Shown here: piece by piece, positions 9,714 through 16,941 of the stretch
Position numbering within the stretch: position 1 is the first letter of the stretch
How the letters are laid out: every line of letters starts with the position of its first letter
Source: JAXMHQ01 sp046346665
Lineage (GTDB): Bacteria; Verrucomicrobiota; Verrucomicrobiia; Limisphaerales; JAXMHQ01
NCBI GenBank assembly: GCA_046346665.1
Contig: JAXMHQ010000047.1
Span: 1-28,895, forward strand
Length of the DNA: 28,895 nt
Direction of reading: 5' to 3'
Translations under genes and position numbers: made by a program
The notes under the pieces: generated by a model
Database searches by the model: none
Told to the model about the DNA's origin: nothing
The model's input: only the letters and a program-made list of their open reading frames with translations

Positions 9714-9893
9714 ATGGAAACTTCCGCCTCGGTTCAATGTCCGTTTTGCGGGCAGGAATCCACGGTGACCGTGGATACTGGTGTTCCATATCAAAGGTTT
9801 ACGACAGATTGCGAAGTTTGTTGCCGGCCAATGGAAGTGGTGGTGGAGTGTGAGCCGGGCGAAATTCTAAGCTTGGACGTGACATCCGGTTAA
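9714..9893 (+). CDS. CPXCG-type cysteine-rich small protein
   Basis: 59 residues. CPFCG (C9, C12) and CEVCCRP (C33, C36, C37) form a zinc-ribbon-like four-cysteine set. The acidic tail VVVECEPGEILSLDV is typical of the CPXCG-motif cysteine-rich family (Cys_rich_CPXG). The function of this family is not established; metal binding is the natural inference. The start is fixed by family length and by a purine-rich AGGAAAAGG about 12 bases upstream. It lies 15 bases before the TMEM14-like gene, so the two may be co-transcribed. Confidence 0.85.
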   Translation: METSASVQCPFCGQESTVTVDTGVPYQRFTTDCEVCCRPMEVVVECEPGEILSLDVTSG

Positions 9894-9908
9894 GGCAGCT
9901 TTGCACCC

Positions 9909-10214
9909 ATGCAAAGTTTCACGAATGTTGTGATGTGGGTGTACATCGTCCTCTTGTTGATCGGCGGATTGATTGGTTATTGGAAGGCCAAGAGCCAGGT
10001 GTCGCTGATTACGTCTTCCGTCTCGGCCGCCATCCTGGCCCTGTGCCAGGTTCACGGGGTGTTGTCGCCCGATTTCGGCCGGAAGCTCGCCACGGTTGTC
10101 ATGGCGGCATTGCTGGTCGTTTTTGCCATCCGGCTGGCCAAGACCCGGAAATTCATGCCCAGCGGCATGCTCCTCGCCGTGACCATTCTTGCCCTGATCC
10201 TGCGGAATCTCTAA
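9909..10214 (+). CDS. TMEM14-like small membrane protein
   Basis: 101 residues with four hydrophobic stretches: VYIVLLLIGGLIGYW, SLITSSVSAAILALCQVHGV, LATVVMAALLVVFAIRL and MPSGMLLAVTILALIL. The pattern GGLIGYWKAKSQVSLI followed by a small-residue helix and the KFMPSGML motif near the end fit the TMEM14/UPF0136 family, found in bacteria, chloroplasts (FAX-type) and mitochondria. Eukaryotic relatives are implicated in fatty acid or haem-precursor transport; the bacterial role is not known. It follows the CPXCG gene by 15 bases. The stop codon lies within a perfect CTCTAAAGAG dyad (10209-10218). Confidence 0.82.
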   Translation: MQSFTNVVMWVYIVLLLIGGLIGYWKAKSQVSLITSSVSAAILALCQVHGVLSPDFGRKLATVVMAALLVVFAIRLAKTRKFMPSGMLLAVTILALILRNL

Positions 10215-10231
10215 AGAGTCTTTGACGCGAA

Positions 10232-10467
10232 TTGACGCGAATGAACGCGAATTACGTCTCCGTCTGGTGGGGCAAGACTCCGTCAAGCCCTGGCTGGGAC
10301 TGTGAGGATTATTGGATAAATGGAGACATGGATTGCCGGATGGTTCCGCGCGGCGGTCTTTCCATCTATCCAGCAATCCAAAAATCCACCAATCCACGTT
10401 TCAAGGGCTCGACGGAGTCTCGCCCCACCGGCTTCGATTCGTGAACCTTCGCGTTCATTCGCGTCAA
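10232..10467. repeat. Three-layer nested palindrome built from different repeats
   Basis: Three inverted repeats share one centre. The outer layer is TTGACGCGAATGAACGCGAA (10232-10251), whose exact 20-base inverted copy is at 10448-10467; on the left it belongs to a 10-base phased run from 10222. The middle layer, 10264-10290 against 10405-10431, matches at 24 of 27 positions with only transitions as differences. The inner layer consists of octamer words: GGATTATT, GGATAAAT on the left (10306 onward) and the complements of GGATTGGT, GGATTTTT, GGATTGCT, GGATAGAT on the right (10361-10398). The centre is 10336-10360. It fills the gap between the TMEM14-like gene and hrpB. Confidence 0.92.
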
Positions 10468-10483
10468 CTCATCCACGTTCACC

Positions 10484-13057
10484 GTGCCCGCAACGCTGCC
10501 CATTTGGGAAATTCAACCGCAGATTCTTGCCGCACTGCGCGATGACCGGCGGATGATCCTGTCGGCGCCGACCGGTTCCGGCAAGACCACGCAGGTCCCA
10601 CAGATGCTCCTGCGCGACGGTCTGCTGGCGGATCGGCAGGTGGTCATTCTCCAGCCCCGCCGCCTCGCCGCCCGCCTGCTGGCCACCCGCGTCGCGGAGG
10701 AACTCGGCGTCCCGCTCGGCCGCGAAGTCGGTTACCAGGTGCGATTCGAGAATGTCACCTCCGCCGCCACCCGCATCCGGTTCGTCACCGAAGGCGTCCT
10801 GCTGCGCCAGATGATCCAGGACCCGGCCCTGTCCCAGGTTGCGGTGCTGCTGTTCGACGAGTTCCACGAACGCCATCTGTACGGCGATATCACCCTCGCC
10901 CGCGCCCTGGATATCCAGGAATCCCGCCGCCCCGACCTCCGCATCGGCGTCATGTCGGCCACCCTCGATGCGGAATCACTGGTCGATTACCTGGGCCAAA
11001 CGCGCACTCGCTCCAATCCCGAAAAATTCGGCTGCGCGGTTCTGTCGTCCGCCGGACGGGTATTTCCCGTCGACGTGACGTACGCCGCCGAGCCGAGCTA
11101 CGTCGACCAGCGGCCCGTGTGGGAGCAGGCGGCGGAGGCGTTTTCGGATTACGTTTCGAGCGGCGGGGAAGGGGACATCCTGGTGTTCATGCCGGGCGGA
11201 TTTGAAATCGCCCAGACCATCGAAGCCATCCGGCACACGCCGGAGGCGAGGGGCTTTTTGTTGCTGCCGTTGCACGGTGAATTGCCGCCTGCGGAGCAGG
11301 ACCAGGCGGTGGCCCGGCATGAGCGGCGCAAGGTGGTCGTGGCCACGAACGTTGCCGAGACGTCGCTGACGATCGACGGCATCCGGCTGGTGATCGACAG
11401 CGGCCAGGCGCGGATCCCGCGCTACGACGCGCATCGCGGGATCAACACGTTATTTGTCGAAAAGATCAGCCAATCTTCCGCGGATCAGCGGAGCGGGCGC
11501 GCGGGCCGCACGGCTCCCGGCCGCTGCATGCGGCTCTGGTCGCGCGATGAGCATGAACATCGGCCGCGCAACGAGGTCCCGGAAATCAAGCGGCTCGATC
11601 TCGCGGAGGTGGTGCTCACGCTCAAGGCGGCGGATGTGAATGACCTGGCCGGATTCCGCTGGCTGGAGGCGCCGGAGCCGCGCCGGCTGAAGGACGCCGA
11701 GGAATTGTTGACGGATCTCGGGGCGCTGAAGACCGGGTCGGGCGAAATCACGCCGCTCGGCCGCAAGATGCTCGCCTTTCCCGTGCACCCGCGCTACGCC
11801 CGCATGTTGCTGGCTGCGCAGGAACTGGGCTGCGTTTACCAGGCGGCGCTGGTCGCAGCCCTGACACAAGGTCGCGACCTCTTGCTGCGCAATGTGGATC
11901 GGGCCACGTCGGAGCTGCGCGCGGATTTGCTCGGCGAAAAGGCCGGGTCCGATTTCTGGATCCTGATGCGCGCCTGGCAATACGCTTCGAAGAACCAGTT
12001 CCGAACCGACGCCTGCCGGCGGCTGGGCATCCACGCCATCACGGCCAGGCAGGTGGGACCGCTCCTGGATGCGTTCCTTCGAATCGCGGATCGCGAGGGG
12101 CTCGACACCGAACTCCGGGAGATCCGGGACGAAGCGCTTCAGAAATGCCTGCTGACGGCCTTTTCGGATCGCCTGGCCCGGCGCCTGGACCAGGGCACCT
12201 TGCGTTGCGAACTGGTCCACGGCCGGCGCGGCGTTTTGTCCCGCGACAGCGGCGTCCATCACAGTCCCTTGTTTGTCGCCGCGGACATCCGCGAGATCGA
12301 GGGCCGCGACAAGGAAGTCACCACGCTGCTGTCTTTGGCTACCGCCATCGATCCCGCGTGGCTGCAGGAGTTGTTCCCGGAGGATCTTGAAAGGGATCCG
12401 CGCGTGGAATTCGATCCCGTTCAAAAGCGCGTCATGGCGGCCGAGCTGTTGAAATTTCGCGGGCTGGCGCTGTCGGCCCGCCGCGTGGAGCCGCCGCCGG
12501 CCGATGCCGCAGCGAAATTGCTCGCCGATGAAGTCCTCGCGGGGCGGCTGCAATTGAAGGAATGGGACCACGGCGTGGAGCAATGGATTTTGCGGCTCGC
12601 GCTGCTGGCCCAATGGTGCCCCGAACTCGGACTGCCGCCCATCACCGACTCGGACCGGCGCCATATCGTCGAACAAATCTGCCATGGCGCATTCGGTTAC
12701 AAGGATATCAAGGATCGCGAGGTCAAATCCGTTGTGCGCTCCTGGCTGTCGCCCGCGCAGCAGGCTTTGCTGGAGAAGCACGCGCCGGATCGGATCTCGC
12801 TGCCGAACGGGCGGACGCCGAAAGTGGCTTACGACGCCGGCAACCCGCCCCACATCGCCTTGCGCATCCAGGAACTCTACGGCGTGACCCAGACGCCGAA
12901 GATCGCGCAGGGCCGCGTGCCGTTGCAGGTCCATATTCTCACGCCCGGCATGAAGCCGGTGCAGGTGACCCAGGATTTGGCGAGCTTCTGGCGCGATCAT
13001 TATCCGCGGATCAAGTCCGAGCTGCAGCGGCGCTATCCGAAGCACGAGTGGCGCTGA
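10484..13057 (+). CDS. hrpB: ATP-dependent helicase HrpB
   Basis: 857 residues, superfamily 2 DEAH-type helicase. The Walker A is APTGSGKTT (residues 28-36). Motif II is DEFHER starting at D125, the DEFH variant characteristic of HrpB rather than HrpA. Motif III is SAT (VMSATLD) and motif VI is QRSGRAGR near residue 335. A ratchet and HA2-like region follows. The last 130 or so residues carry the HrpB-specific C-terminal domain, with QELYGVTQTPKIAQGRVPLQVHIL and the hallmark ending VTQDLASFWRDHYPRIKSELQRRYPKHEW. The biological role of HrpB is poorly defined; RNA remodelling is assumed. The start is GTG at 10484, the first start codon in frame before the conserved LPIW segment. It has no Shine-Dalgarno site and lies only 16 bases beyond the nested palindrome. 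The next in-frame ATG would remove part of the conserved N-terminus. Confidence 0.95.
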   Translation: MPATLPIWEIQPQILAALRDDRRMILSAPTGSGKTTQVPQMLLRDGLLADRQVVILQPRRLAARLLATRVAEELGVPLGREVGYQVRFENVTSAATRIRFVTEGVLLRQMIQDPALSQVAVLLFDEFHERHLYGDITLARALDIQESRRPDLRIGVMSATLDAESLVDYLGQTRTRSNPEKFGCAVLSSAGRVFPVDVTYAAEPSYVDQRPVWEQAAEAFSDYVSSGGEGDILVFMPGGFEIAQTIEAIRHTPEARGFLLLPLHGELPPAEQDQAVARHERRKVVVATNVAETSLTIDGIRLVIDSGQARIPRYDAHRGINTLFVEKISQSSADQRSGRAGRTAPGRCMRLWSRDEHEHRPRNEVPEIKRLDLAEVVLTLKAADVNDLAGFRWLEAPEPRRLKDAEELLTDLGALKTGSGEITPLGRKMLAFPVHPRYARMLLAAQELGCVYQAALVAALTQGRDLLLRNVDRATSELRADLLGEKAGSDFWILMRAWQYASKNQFRTDACRRLGIHAITARQVGPLLDAFLRIADREGLDTELREIRDEALQKCLLTAFSDRLARRLDQGTLRCELVHGRRGVLSRDSGVHHSPLFVAADIREIEGRDKEVTTLLSLATAIDPAWLQELFPEDLERDPRVEFDPVQKRVMAAELLKFRGLALSARRVEPPPADAAAKLLADEVLAGRLQLKEWDHGVEQWILRLALLAQWCPELGLPPITDSDRRHIVEQICHGAFGYKDIKDREVKSVVRSWLSPAQQALLEKHAPDRISLPNGRTPKVAYDAGNPPHIALRIQELYGVTQTPKIAQGRVPLQVHILTPGMKPVQVTQDLASFWRDHYPRIKSELQRRYPKHEWR

Positions 13058-13062
13058 GGGCC

Positions 13063-13138
13063 GTAGAAGTCGAGGTAACGAGACTCACGATTGCTGCGGC
13101 GAGAAAGGAAAATGGAGCCTCCTTACGTCGGCTGCTAC
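13063..13138. repeat. REP-like inverted pair, GTAGCAGCCGACGTAAG type
   Basis: The left arm (13063-13086) reads GTAGAAGTCGAGGTAACGAG and on; the right arm (13115-13138) is the inverted copy reading GTAGCAGCCGACGTAAGGAG and on. They agree at 19 of 24 positions. The arms are separated by 28 bases. It starts six bases after the hrpB stop and is followed at once by a different REP type. Confidence 0.75.
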
Positions 13139-13158
13139 CTATAGAATAGGTCGCAGGC

Positions 13159-13182
13159 CCGCGATCTCACGATCGCGGCTAC
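13159..13182. repeat. REP-like hairpin, GTAGCCGCGATCGTGAG type
   Basis: CCGCGATC (13159-13166) pairs perfectly with GATCGCGG (13171-13178) around TCAC, followed by CTAC. Read on the minus strand it begins GTAGCCGCGATCGTGAGATC. The same element occurs four more times at 14959-15109. It lies 43 bases before the M3 peptidase gene. Confidence 0.85.
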
Positions 13183-13224
13183 CACTTCCTTGCCCGCTTC
13201 GCACCTCGCGCCTATCTTTGCGGG

Positions 13225-14955
13225 ATGAGCCAATTGCCTTTTGGAGTTTTGCCGCCTTACCGGCCGCGCCGGTTTGTGCCGGCGGGAATCGACCTGGGAA
13301 ACTGGGACGCCGTCCGGCCGCTGTTTGATTCGCTGGAATCGCGCGTGGGCGCGTGCAAGACGGCCGCGGAGCTGGAACGCTGGATCCTCGACTGGAGCGA
13401 ACTCTCCTCCGCGCTGGACGAGGAATCGTCCCGGCGCCACATCGCGATGACCTGTCACACGGACGATCCCGAGGCGGAGAAGGCGTTCCTGCATTTCATC
13501 GAGAAGATTGATCCCGAACTCAAGCCGCGCCAGTTCGAGCTGGCGAAGCGTTACCTGGCGCACCCGGCCCGGACCCAGTTGCCGCGGGAACGTTACAAGG
13601 TCTACGACCGCGATTTGGAAAACCAGGTGTCGCTGTTCCGGCCGGAGAACGTGGCGCTGGAGACCGAGGAAGCCAGGCTCGGCCAGCAGTACCAGAAACG
13701 AAGCGGCTCTCTGACCGTGCAATTCAAGGGCGAGGAACGGACCCTGGTCCAGATGGGCCGTTACCTGGAGGAACCCGACCGCGCCCTGAGCGAGGAGGCG
13801 TGGAAACTGGTCGCGGATCGCTGGCTCAAGGAACGCGACGCCATGGAGGACAACTTCGATCAACTCGTCGCCGTGCGGCACAAAATCGCCGCGAACGCCG
13901 GGTTTCCCAATTACCGCGATTACATGTTCCGCAAGCTGGGACGATTCGATTACACGCCGGCCGATTGCGAGTCGTTCCATCGGGCGGTGGAGCAGGAAGT
14001 GATGCCGCTGATCCGACAGCTTCACCAGGAGCGGCGCCGCCAACTCGGCGTCGACACGCTGCGTCCGTGGGACCTGGGAGTCGACCCTCTGAACCGGCCG
14101 CCGTTGAAGCCGTTCGAACAGGTCGACCAGATGGTGGCACGGACTCAAAAGATTTTCGATCAACTGGACCCCGAACTGGCGGCGGGATTTCGCGAGATGG
14201 ACCGATTGCACCTGCTCGACCTGGCGAATCGGAAGGGAAAGGCGCCGGGCGGCTATCAATCGACGCTGAACGAATCGCGGCTCCCGTTCATTTTTATGAA
14301 TGCGGTTGGTTTGCAGCGCGACGTGGAAACCATCCTGCACGAGGCGGGCCACGCTTTTCACGCGCTGGCGACGCGCGCGGACGACCTGCTGGCGTATCGC
14401 AGCGCTCCGATCGAATTCTGCGAGGTCGCCTCGATGAGCATGGAATTGCTCGGGAACGAATTCATCGGGGAATTTTATGACGCGGCCAATTCAAAGCGCG
14501 CCCGGCGGACGCACCTGGAGGGTGTGGCGGGGGTGTTTCCGTGGATTGCAACCGTGGATGCGTTCCAGCACTGGATCTACACGCACCCGGGTCACACGCG
14601 GGCCGGGCGGGCGGCGGCGTGGGTGGAGTTGATGAAGCGATTCGGTGGAGAAGTGGACTGGAGCGGGCACGAGGAGGTGCGGGAATACCGCTGGCACCGG
14701 CAGTTGCATATTTTCCTTTACGCGTTTTATTACATTGAATACGGCATCGCCCAGCTCGGCGCCCTGCGCGTCTGGTTGAACTCGCGGAAAGACAAGGCGG
14801 GCGCGTTGAACGATTACAAGCGGGCGCTGGGTTTGGGCGGTTCGCGGCCGTTGCCCGAGTTGTTTGAAGCGGCGGGCTGCCCGTTTGATTTCGGTCCGAA
14901 AACCATGAAACCGCTGGCACGGCTCATGCAGGATGAGCTGGCAAAGCTGGGATAA
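13225..14955 (+). CDS. M3 family zinc oligoendopeptidase
   Basis: 576 residues. The zinc-binding motif is HEAGHAFH with H372, E373 and H376, and the third ligand is probably E400 in FCEVASMSMELL, matching the HExxH...E layout of peptidase family M3 (thimet/PepF). The long helical N-terminal half (residues 20-320) is the usual channel-forming part. The motif HxxYxxxYYIEYGIAQ near residue 500 supplies the conserved Tyr/His that polarise the substrate. There is no signal peptide, so it is cytoplasmic and degrades short peptides. The length fits the PepF-like branch. The start at ATG 13225 follows GCGGG, a poor ribosome site. REP hairpins on both sides make it a single-gene unit. Confidence 0.93.
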   Translation: MSQLPFGVLPPYRPRRFVPAGIDLGNWDAVRPLFDSLESRVGACKTAAELERWILDWSELSSALDEESSRRHIAMTCHTDDPEAEKAFLHFIEKIDPELKPRQFELAKRYLAHPARTQLPRERYKVYDRDLENQVSLFRPENVALETEEARLGQQYQKRSGSLTVQFKGEERTLVQMGRYLEEPDRALSEEAWKLVADRWLKERDAMEDNFDQLVAVRHKIAANAGFPNYRDYMFRKLGRFDYTPADCESFHRAVEQEVMPLIRQLHQERRRQLGVDTLRPWDLGVDPLNRPPLKPFEQVDQMVARTQKIFDQLDPELAAGFREMDRLHLLDLANRKGKAPGGYQSTLNESRLPFIFMNAVGLQRDVETILHEAGHAFHALATRADDLLAYRSAPIEFCEVASMSMELLGNEFIGEFYDAANSKRARRTHLEGVAGVFPWIATVDAFQHWIYTHPGHTRAGRAAAWVELMKRFGGEVDWSGHEEVREYRWHRQLHIFLYAFYYIEYGIAQLGALRVWLNSRKDKAGALNDYKRALGLGGSRPLPELFEAAGCPFDFGPKTMKPLARLMQDELAKLG

Positions 14956-14958
14956 TTT

Positions 14959-15109
14959 GTAGCCGCAATCGTGAAATTGCGGAGGGCAGGTTTGGAACAT
15001 GGATCCGCGATCTCACGATCGCGGCTACGAAGGCAGGCGGTAGCCGCAATCGTAAGATTGCGGAAGGCAAATTTGGAACGGGGATCCGCGATCTGACGAT
15101 CACGGCCAC
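14959..15109. repeat. Tandem pair of REP doublets (BIME-like)
   Basis: Two 70-base copies (14959-15028 and 15040-15109) repeat with an 81-base period. Each copy has GTAGCCGCAATCGT... at its left end and the inverted CCGCGATCT...CGGCTAC at its right end, with a conserved middle TTTGGAAC. This resembles the paired inverted REP arrangement of bacterial interspersed mosaic elements. The second copy has lost some symmetry (CACGGCCAC at its right end). It begins three bases after the peptidase stop and ends five bases before the next start codon. Confidence 0.92.
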
Positions 15110-15114
15110 AGAAT

Positions 15115-16032
15115 ATGAACGTTTTGGTCACAGGCGGGACGGGATTCGTGGGCAGGGAACTTTCGCGCCAGCTCCGGAACGCCGGCCACCGCGTTCACCT
15201 CCTGGCCCGCAAGCCCGAGAGCCCCGCCGTCCGCGACCAGGCCACCCAGCTTGGGGCCAAGGTTGTGCCGGGCGACGTGCTCGATCCAGACGCGATGTCA
15301 CGCGCCTGCGGCGGCATGGACGCGGTCATCCACCTGGTGGGCATCATCCGCGAGATCGGGGATCAAACCTTCGAAAACATTCACGTGCGCGGCACGCGTA
15401 ACGCCGTGTTCGGCGCGCAGGATGCCGGGCTGCGTCGATTCCTTCACATGAGCGCCCTCGGCACCCGTCCCGGAGCGCCGGCGCGGTATCATCAGACCAA
15501 GTGGACCGCCGAGGAAACCGTGCGCCACAGCGGTCTTGGCTGGACCATTTTCCGGCCCTCGATCATTTATGGTCCGGGTGATGAATTTGTGAATCTGTTC
15601 GCCAAGATGTCACGGACCCTGCCTGTGATGCCGGTGATCGGCGGCGGCAAGACGCGGTATCAGCCCGTGTCGGTCAAGGCGGTGGCTGCTGCGTTTGTCG
15701 GCGCGCTGGGTCACCCGGAATCGGTGGGGGAAACTTATGATTTGTGCGGCGAAGAGACGCTGAGCCTGGAAGAAATCATCGATCAGATCCTGGAGGTGAC
15801 CGGCCGGCGGCGGGCGAAGATGGTTATTTCAGGTGCCAACGCCAGGAGGCTGGCGGGATTCCTGGAGTTGTTTTTTTCGCGATTGCTCCGCAAGCCGGCG
15901 CCGTTGACGCACGATCAATTAATCATGATGGCGGAGGACAACCTGGGCGACGGGAGCAAGGCGAGGGAACAGTTCGGGCTCAAGAGAACGACGTTCAAAG
16001 AGGGCATCGCGGCCTACCTGAGGCCGGTGTAG
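15115..16032 (+). CDS. NDUFA9-like atypical SDR, NAD(P)-binding
   Basis: 305 residues, an extended-type Rossmann protein. VTGGTGFVGREL at residues 5-16 gives the GxxGxxG dinucleotide site. GDVLDPDAM and AVIHLVGII follow the atypical SDR5 pattern, and YHQTKW supplies a YxxxK pair. FRPSIIYGPGDEFVN and the C-terminal EIIDQILEVTGR complete the resemblance to the complex I NDUFA9/NAD-dependent epimerase group. In bacteria such proteins are annotated as complex I NDUFA9-subunit family or as sugar epimerase relatives; the substrate cannot be told from sequence. The ATG is only five bases after a REP doublet, so no ribosome site exists and leader RNA would be structured. No respiratory genes adjoin it. 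Confidence 0.85.
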   Translation: MNVLVTGGTGFVGRELSRQLRNAGHRVHLLARKPESPAVRDQATQLGAKVVPGDVLDPDAMSRACGGMDAVIHLVGIIREIGDQTFENIHVRGTRNAVFGAQDAGLRRFLHMSALGTRPGAPARYHQTKWTAEETVRHSGLGWTIFRPSIIYGPGDEFVNLFAKMSRTLPVMPVIGGGKTRYQPVSVKAVAAAFVGALGHPESVGETYDLCGEETLSLEEIIDQILEVTGRRRAKMVISGANARRLAGFLELFFSRLLRKPAPLTHDQLIMMAEDNLGDGSKAREQFGLKRTTFKEGIAAYLRPV

Positions 16033-16044
16033 TCAACATGGGAT

Positions 16045-16109
16045 GGCCGGCGTCCTCGCCGGCCCAAACAAACGAGGGGTTTGGATGGGGACGGCGGGGA
16101 CGCCGTCCC
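16045..16109. repeat. Two GC-rich REP-like hairpins between convergent genes
   Basis: GGCCGGCG (16045-16052) pairs perfectly with CGCCGGCC (16057-16064) around TCCT. GGGACGGCG (16088-16096) pairs with CGCCGTCCC (16101-16109) around GGGA. Together they form a symmetrical GGGATGG...CCCTCCC block. It occupies the 97-base gap between the convergent SDR and carbohydrate-binding genes and might stop transcription from both sides, although there is no T-run. Confidence 0.85.
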
Positions 16110-16129
16110 TCCCAGCGCGGCACGGGCGC

Positions 16130-16909
16130 TCACTGAATCGACAACACCTGGTAATAATTGTGCGGTGCGCCGGTGGGATCGAACACCGTATTCGTGGCGC
16201 CATTGCCGTTGATCGGGTTGCCGAGATTATTCCAGACCGGGCTGTTGTTGGGCGCTGTGGCGGACCATTGGACCTGGTAGGTGACGCTGTTGGAGGCGAA
16301 CCAGCGGATGCCGACGCCGCGGGTGATGGCGACCTGGATGGGGGTGTTGGTGGTGGTCCCGCCGCCGCCCGAGCCGCCGCCGCCGCCGAGAGCCACGTCG
16401 TCCAGGTCGATGTTCGCCGACTGCGCGGGAATGGCCGCGCCGGCGAAGTGGAAGTAGATCGTGGCGCTGGTCGCCGCGGCGGGGGCCGTGACGGAGTTGC
16501 TCACGAACGCGTAGGTGTTGTTGCCCGGGCTGAAGGTCTGGTAGCCCGTGTCGCCGCCGGCGTTCCACAGGATGCGCCACTGGGCGTTGTAGCCGGCGCT
16601 GCCGGAGAGGGCGTTCGCGTAAAAGGTGAACGGATAAACCGTCCCGCCAGTCACCGGGACGGCGGCCTGTGTGAACTCCACCACCGGTCCGGCGCCGGTG
16701 CTGGCGAGGTGGACCTCGAAGTTATAGGAGCCGCTGTGCGGATTGCTGTTCGTGCGCACGGCGTAAACGGGACCGCCGGCCGCCTGGGTGACGGTCCAGT
16801 TGGCCGCGCTGCCGGCGCCCGCACCGGCGGTCTCAAACCCGGGATTCTGAACCTGGGCCGACACCGCGAAGGGCAGGAAGCCGGCAAGAACGAAAAGTTT
16901 GGTTGTCAT
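16130..16909 (-). CDS. Secreted protein with carbohydrate-binding-like domain
   Basis: 259 residues. A signal peptide (MTTKLFVLAGFLPFAVSA, cleavage likely after A18) leads into QVQNPGFETAGAGAGSAANWTV, a start typical of CBM4/9-like jelly-roll modules, which runs to IDLDDVALGG (about residue 175). A Gly/Thr linker follows. The last 67 residues (GVGIRWFASNSVTYQVQW to YYQVLSIQ) form a small beta module that is clearly related to the C-terminus of the glucanase next to it. No catalytic residues are seen. It begins 32 bases after the glucanase stop on the same strand and is probably co-transcribed, so a role in binding the same polysaccharide or the cell surface is likely. A longer reading frame upstream is only the shadow of the glucanase gene. 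Confidence 0.82.
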   Translation of the reverse strand: MTTKLFVLAGFLPFAVSAQVQNPGFETAGAGAGSAANWTVTQAAGGPVYAVRTNSNPHSGSYNFEVHLASTGAGPVVEFTQAAVPVTGGTVYPFTFYANALSGSAGYNAQWRILWNAGGDTGYQTFSPGNNTYAFVSNSVTAPAAATSATIYFHFAGAAIPAQSANIDLDDVALGGGGGSGGGGTTTNTPIQVAITRGVGIRWFASNSVTYQVQWSATAPNNSPVWNNLGNPINGNGATNTVFDPTGAPHNYYQVLSIQ

Positions 16910-16941
16910 GGGATTCAAAAAGGTTGGCCGATGTTTCACGG

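Noticed and set aside
11450..13045. A 531-codon minus-strand frame opposite hrpB
   Set aside because: Antisense shadow of a firmly identified helicase gene, with no family signature.
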